Assembly: GCA_945877525.1 (NCBI GenBank)
Contig: CAMDVP010000166.1
Coordinates: 1-6,763, forward strand
Length of the DNA stretch: 6,763 bases
Direction of reading: 5' to 3'
Source of the DNA: an uncultured Clostridia bacterium
GTDB taxonomy: Bacteria > Bacillota > Clostridia > Christensenellales > Aristaeellaceae
This document shows positions 4,225 through 6,763 of the stretch, piece by piece. Under the pieces are notes generated by a model that ran no database searches, was not told where the DNA came from, and saw only the letters and a program-made list of their open reading frames with translations. Positions within the stretch are counted from its first letter, which is position 1. Each line of letters starts with the position of its first letter. Made by a program: the position numbers and the translations under genes.

Positions 4225-5334
4225 ATGCGAGTTGGCGTAATGACCTTTCTGCACAACGACAACTTCGGCTCCACCCTGCAGGCCCTTGCGCTGCAGCGCG
4301 CCCTGACGGAGCTTGGCTATGAGACGGAGCATATCGACTATGCTCCCTCCCGCCCGGAAAAGCTGCGCAACCTGCTTGAAAGCGGCAACTCTCCGCGCCT
4401 TGTGCTGGAGGGGCTGCGCAAGCGTGCCGTCAAGGCGGGAAACGAAGGCGCCCGCCGCAAGAGCGCCGCTTTCCGCAGCTTCTATCAGGATGAGATGCGC
4501 CTGTCCCCCGTCTGCGCCGATCATGCCGCCCTGACCCGGCAGGCCAGGGTATACGACCTGCTTGTGTGCGGCAGCGACCAGGTGTGGTCGCCGGTATGGC
4601 TAAACCCTGCGTATTTTCTGGACTTTGCGGGTAGCAAGCCCCGGGTGGCCTACGCGCCCTCCCTGGGGGTCGAGGCCATCGGCAGCGCGAAGAAGGCCCG
4701 GCGCATGGCCGCGCTGATCCGCCCTTTCTCCGCCGTGTCCGTGCGGGAAGAGGAGGGTGCGGCCGTGCTCTCCGGCCTGCTGGGGAGAGCGGTGCCCGTG
4801 ATGCCCGACCCGGTATGCCTGCTGCCCCGGGAGGAATGGCAGAGCCTCGCCCAGCGTCCCGGACGAAAGCATCCATATCTGTTGTGCTACTTTATCGGAG
4901 ACGATCCCTCCTACTGGCGGCGGGTGGAGGAATACGCCCGCAAGACCGGCCTGCGGGTGAAGGTCATCCCCGTAACGGAAAACGCCTACCGCCAGCCCTA
5001 CGACCTGGCCGACGGCCTTTCCCCCGCCCAGTGGCTGGGCTGGCTGGACGAGGCGGCGTATATCTGCACCGATTCCTTCCACGGCGCGGTGTTCGCCGCC
5101 ATGCTGCAGCGGCCCTTCTCCGTGTTCCGCCGCTACCGCGACGATGATCCCGAGTCCAAGAACAGCCGGATCGACACCCTCATGCGCCGCCTTTCTCTGG
5201 ATTCGGAGGGCGAGGACATTCCCTGGGAGCAGGTCAGCGCCCGGCTGGGGGAAATGCGCCTTCAGGGGCTGGGCTGGCTGAAAGCGGCCCTTGAGGAAGC
5301 AGCGCGCCAAGCGGCTCCGGCAGGGGCGAAATGA
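4225..5334 (+). CDS. Polysaccharide pyruvyl transferase family protein
   Basis: This 369-residue protein belongs to the family that puts ketal-pyruvate onto sugars of exopolysaccharides and cell-wall polymers (CsaB/WcaK-like, GT-B-related fold). It opens MRVGVMTFLHNDNFGSTLQALAL (1-23, in parts), the family's N-terminal 'N-G-lQ' block. DLLVCGSDQVWSP (111-123), AYAPSLG (142-148), SVREEEGA (172-179) and MPDPVCLL (193-200) follow in the usual order. ICTDSFHGAVFAAML (280-294) is the C-terminal signature with the conserved histidine H286. The start at 4225 follows AGGAGAGG (4208-4215) by 9 bases; in-frame ATGs at 4216 and 4219 are alternatives. No signal peptide or membrane span is visible. No other polysaccharide genes lie nearby, so the acceptor is unknown, and many family members are uncharacterised. 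Its last 33 codons overlap the opposite-strand pseudouridine synthase gene. Confidence 0.9.
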   Translation: MRVGVMTFLHNDNFGSTLQALALQRALTELGYETEHIDYAPSRPEKLRNLLESGNSPRLVLEGLRKRAVKAGNEGARRKSAAFRSFYQDEMRLSPVCADHAALTRQARVYDLLVCGSDQVWSPVWLNPAYFLDFAGSKPRVAYAPSLGVEAIGSAKKARRMAALIRPFSAVSVREEEGAAVLSGLLGRAVPVMPDPVCLLPREEWQSLAQRPGRKHPYLLCYFIGDDPSYWRRVEEYARKTGLRVKVIPVTENAYRQPYDLADGLSPAQWLGWLDEAAYICTDSFHGAVFAAMLQRPFSVFRRYRDDDPESKNSRIDTLMRRLSLDSEGEDIPWEQVSARLGEMRLQGLGWLKAALEEAARQAAPAGAK

Positions 5335-6163
5335 GATGCAGCGTCTCCCCGGTGAAGGGGTGGCGCAGCACCAGCTCTGCCGAGTGCAGCGCAAAGCGCC
5401 CCGGCACCTCCGGCAGCTCCGTGCCATATAGAAAATCCCCGCACACCGGGCAGCCGATGTGCTTCATATGCACGCGAATCTGATGGGTGCGCCCGGTTTC
5501 CAGCCGCAGGCGCACCAGCGCCCTGCCGTTCCCCGTGCGCAGGGTTTCATAATGGGTGACAGAGGGCTGCCCCCGCGGACACACCACCCGGCGGACGCTG
5601 GCGGCCTCCTCCTTGGCGATGGGCGCGTCGATTGTGCCCGCAGGCGGATTCGGCACGCCCTCGGTCACCGCCAGATAAATCCGTTGAAACGCCTCCGTGT
5701 GAATCAGCTGCTGAAGGCGATGCTGCGCATGGGGCGTTTTTGCGATGGCCATCAGGCCGCTGGTACCGCGGTCAAGCCGGTTCACCGGGCGGTAAATGAA
5801 ATCCTTTGGACAACCAAGATAGGAAAACACCGCGTTTTCCAGGGAATCGTCCGGGTGTCCCGCGCTGGACTGACTGGCCAGCGGCGCGATTTTGTCCACA
5901 ATCAGCAGATGCTCGTCCTCATAAGGGATGTTCAGGGGCAGATCATACGGACGCAGCTGATATGCCGGAAGGGGTTCAGGCCACAGCATGGTCACGGCTT
6001 GCCCGGCATGTACCACCGCGTCCACCCTGGCGGGCGTGCCGTCCAACAGGATGCGCTCGTCCCATTTGGCCGACTTCATGGCGGAATAGCTGACCCCCAT
6101 GCTTCTGCGCAGAATGTCCCGCAGCCGGCGGCCCTCCTCCGCTTCTGTGACGATGTACTCCAT
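5234..6163 (-). CDS. RluA-family rRNA/tRNA pseudouridine synthase
   Basis: This 309-residue cytoplasmic enzyme converts uridine to pseudouridine in structured RNA. Residues 1-60 resemble the N-terminal S4-like RNA-binding module. The catalytic domain runs from about 85. The active-site motif is RPVNRLDRGTSGL (125-137) with catalytic D131; the usual histidine before RLD is N128 here. Family motifs RIYLAVTEG (161-169), LETGRTHQIRVHMKHIGCPVCGD (221-243, in parts) and FALHSAELVLRHPFTGE (257-273) follow. The ATG at 6163 has AAGGAAGGAG just upstream; an upstream extension to 6244 would cross the promoter. The protein normally ends near LPEPLGALL (281-289), so the last 20 residues, rich in proline and alanine, look like an extension. 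They lie in the overlap with the pyruvyl transferase gene. RluA, RluC or RluD specificity cannot be set from sequence alone. Confidence 0.93.
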   Translation of the reverse strand: MEYIVTEAEEGRRLRDILRRSMGVSYSAMKSAKWDERILLDGTPARVDAVVHAGQAVTMLWPEPLPAYQLRPYDLPLNIPYEDEHLLIVDKIAPLASQSSAGHPDDSLENAVFSYLGCPKDFIYRPVNRLDRGTSGLMAIAKTPHAQHRLQQLIHTEAFQRIYLAVTEGVPNPPAGTIDAPIAKEEAASVRRVVCPRGQPSVTHYETLRTGNGRALVRLRLETGRTHQIRVHMKHIGCPVCGDFLYGTELPEVPGRFALHSAELVLRHPFTGETLHLISPLPEPLGALLPQGPLSASPAPEGAFPPAGR

Positions 6164-6188
6164 GCCGCTCCTTCCTTTCTCTGCAAAG

Positions 6189-6217
6189 AGTATAGCGGAA
6201 AGATGCGGATTTGTCCA
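6189..6217 (-). promoter_or_regulatory. Promoter for the pseudouridine synthase gene
   Basis: On the minus strand, TGGACA (6212-6217, 5/6) and TATACT (6189-6194, 5/6) are separated by the ideal 17 bases. The start would fall near 6182, leaving a leader of about 20 bases that contains little beyond the ribosome binding site. Confidence 0.75.
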
Positions 6218-6231
6218 TGGCCGCGCACCCC

Positions 6232-6259
6232 TTGCGGCCTGCAAAAAACATGATATAAT
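6232..6259 (+). promoter_or_regulatory. Extended -10 promoter for topB
   Basis: A perfect TATAAT (6254-6259) is preceded by TGA, forming a TGn extended -10 motif. TTGCGG (6232-6237) is a weak -35 with 16-base spacing. It is divergent from the pseudouridine synthase promoter; the two -35 boxes are only about 14 bases apart. The transcript would begin near 6266, almost at the ribosome binding site GGGAGG (6269-6274). Confidence 0.7.
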
Positions 6260-6281
6260 GGTTCCTCAGGGAGGCGGAGAC

Positions 6282-6763
6282 ATGGCACGGACGGTTGTGG
6301 TGGCGGAAAAGCCCAGCGTGGGCCGGGACATTGCCCGGGTGCTGGGCTGCAGGCAGCAGGGCAAGGGCTGCCTGATGGGCGGGGACTATGTGGTCACCTG
6401 GGCGGTGGGCCATCTGGTCACCCTGTGCGAGCCGGACGAGCTGGACGAAAAGTACAGGCGCTGGCGCATGGACACGCTGCCCATTCTCCCCGATGAGATT
6501 CCCCTGAAGGTCATTCCCTCCTCCCGGGATCAGTACAAGGTGGTCAAAGACCTCATCAACGCCCCGGAAACCGCCTCTGTCATCTGCGCCACCGACGCGG
6601 GGCGGGAGGGCGAGCTGATCTTCCGCTATATTTATGAAAAAAGCGGCTGTAAGAAGCCCATTCAACGCCTGTGGATTTCCTCCATGACCGACGAGGCCAT
6701 TGCCGAGGGCTTCCGCACCATCCAGCCGGGGGAAAAATATCTGGGGCTGTACCGCAGCGCCCA
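6282..6763 (+). CDS. topB: DNA topoisomerase III (partial, N-terminal TOPRIM region)
   Basis: This type IA topoisomerase cuts and passes single strands to unlink DNA. Only the first 160 residues are present, against roughly 600-750 for the family, because the window ends. The start ATG at 6282 lies 7 bases after GGGAGG. The TOPRIM domain opens TVVVAEKPSVGRDIARVLG (4-22), with the catalytic glutamate E9. VTWAVGHLVTL (38-48) matches the TopB N-terminal block. The acidic metal motif is ATDAGREGELIF (103-114), with D105, E109 and E111; G107 stands where many type IA enzymes have a second aspartate. RLWISSMTDEAI (129-140) and YLGLYRSA (153-160) follow as expected. The active-site tyrosine lies beyond the window. 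The choice of TopB over TopA rests on the EKPSVGRDIA opening and WAVGHL. Confidence 0.95.
   Translation, partial: MARTVVVAEKPSVGRDIARVLGCRQQGKGCLMGGDYVVTWAVGHLVTLCEPDELDEKYRRWRMDTLPILPDEIPLKVIPSSRDQYKVVKDLINAPETASVICATDAGREGELIFRYIYEKSGCKKPIQRLWISSMTDEAIAEGFRTIQPGEKYLGLYRSA

Noticed and set aside
3872..4225. Minus-strand frame through the riboswitch
   Set aside because: The conserved RNA elements and pairings explain this sequence. The frame has no ribosome binding site or recognisable product.
4600..5427. Minus-strand 275-residue frame opposite the pyruvyl transferase gene
   Set aside because: It is an antisense shadow in GC-rich DNA. The plus-strand frame carries all the family motifs in order.
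5459..6253. Plus-strand frame opposite the pseudouridine synthase gene
   Set aside because: It is an antisense shadow. It ends across the topB promoter and has no domain.

Overview
The window comes from a GC-rich, low-spacing bacterial chromosome. It most likely belongs to a gut-type Firmicute (Bacillota, class Clostridia). The evidence is strong AGGAGG-type ribosome binding sites, SigA-type promoters, a stand-alone ECF folate transporter S-component under a tetrahydrofolate riboswitch, a Gram-positive-type secreted repeat protein and a clostridial-style TopB. The genus cannot be read from the sequence. I see no phage, transposase, tRNA, rRNA or CRISPR array.

Layout, left to right. (1) Bases 1-718, minus: the N-terminal part of a secreted surface protein with a signal peptide and at least two 69-residue MucBP-like repeats, cut by the window edge. 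(2) 719-930: a divergent intergenic region with a promoter for the surface gene and a perfect 8+8 inverted repeat over its -35 box. (3) 931-2367, plus: an ADP-ribose-type Nudix hydrolase, a 54-residue single-span membrane protein and a RimJ/RimL-like GNAT acetyltransferase whose start overlaps the small gene's stop, followed by a strong intrinsic terminator at 2388-2425. (4) 2426-2734: about 300 bases without a credible gene, packed with short triloop hairpins; a possible dispersed structured repeat. (5) 2735-4137, minus: a folT-nth operon (folate ECF S-component, then endonuclease III). A recognisable promoter, a tetrahydrofolate riboswitch aptamer and a terminator hairpin that also buries the folT ribosome binding site precede it. 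(6) 4167-5334, plus: a polysaccharide pyruvyl transferase family protein with its own extended -10 promoter, divergent from folT. (7) 5234-6163, minus: an RluA-family pseudouridine synthase whose 3' end overlaps the pyruvyl transferase gene tail-to-tail by 101 bp. (8) 6282-6763, plus: the N-terminal TOPRIM part of DNA topoisomerase III (topB), divergent from the pseudouridine synthase and cut by the window edge.

Most genes are housekeeping or accessory metabolism and do not form one pathway. The best-supported regulatory unit is the riboswitch-folT-nth operon, in which folate uptake should fall when reduced folate is plentiful. The DNA repair gene nth is co-transcribed and so probably comes under the same control. 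I found no undescribed multi-gene system. The items most worth a second look are the combined terminator/RBS-sequestering platform of the riboswitch, the hairpin-rich spacer at 2469-2729, the 101-bp convergent gene overlap and the coupled small membrane protein.
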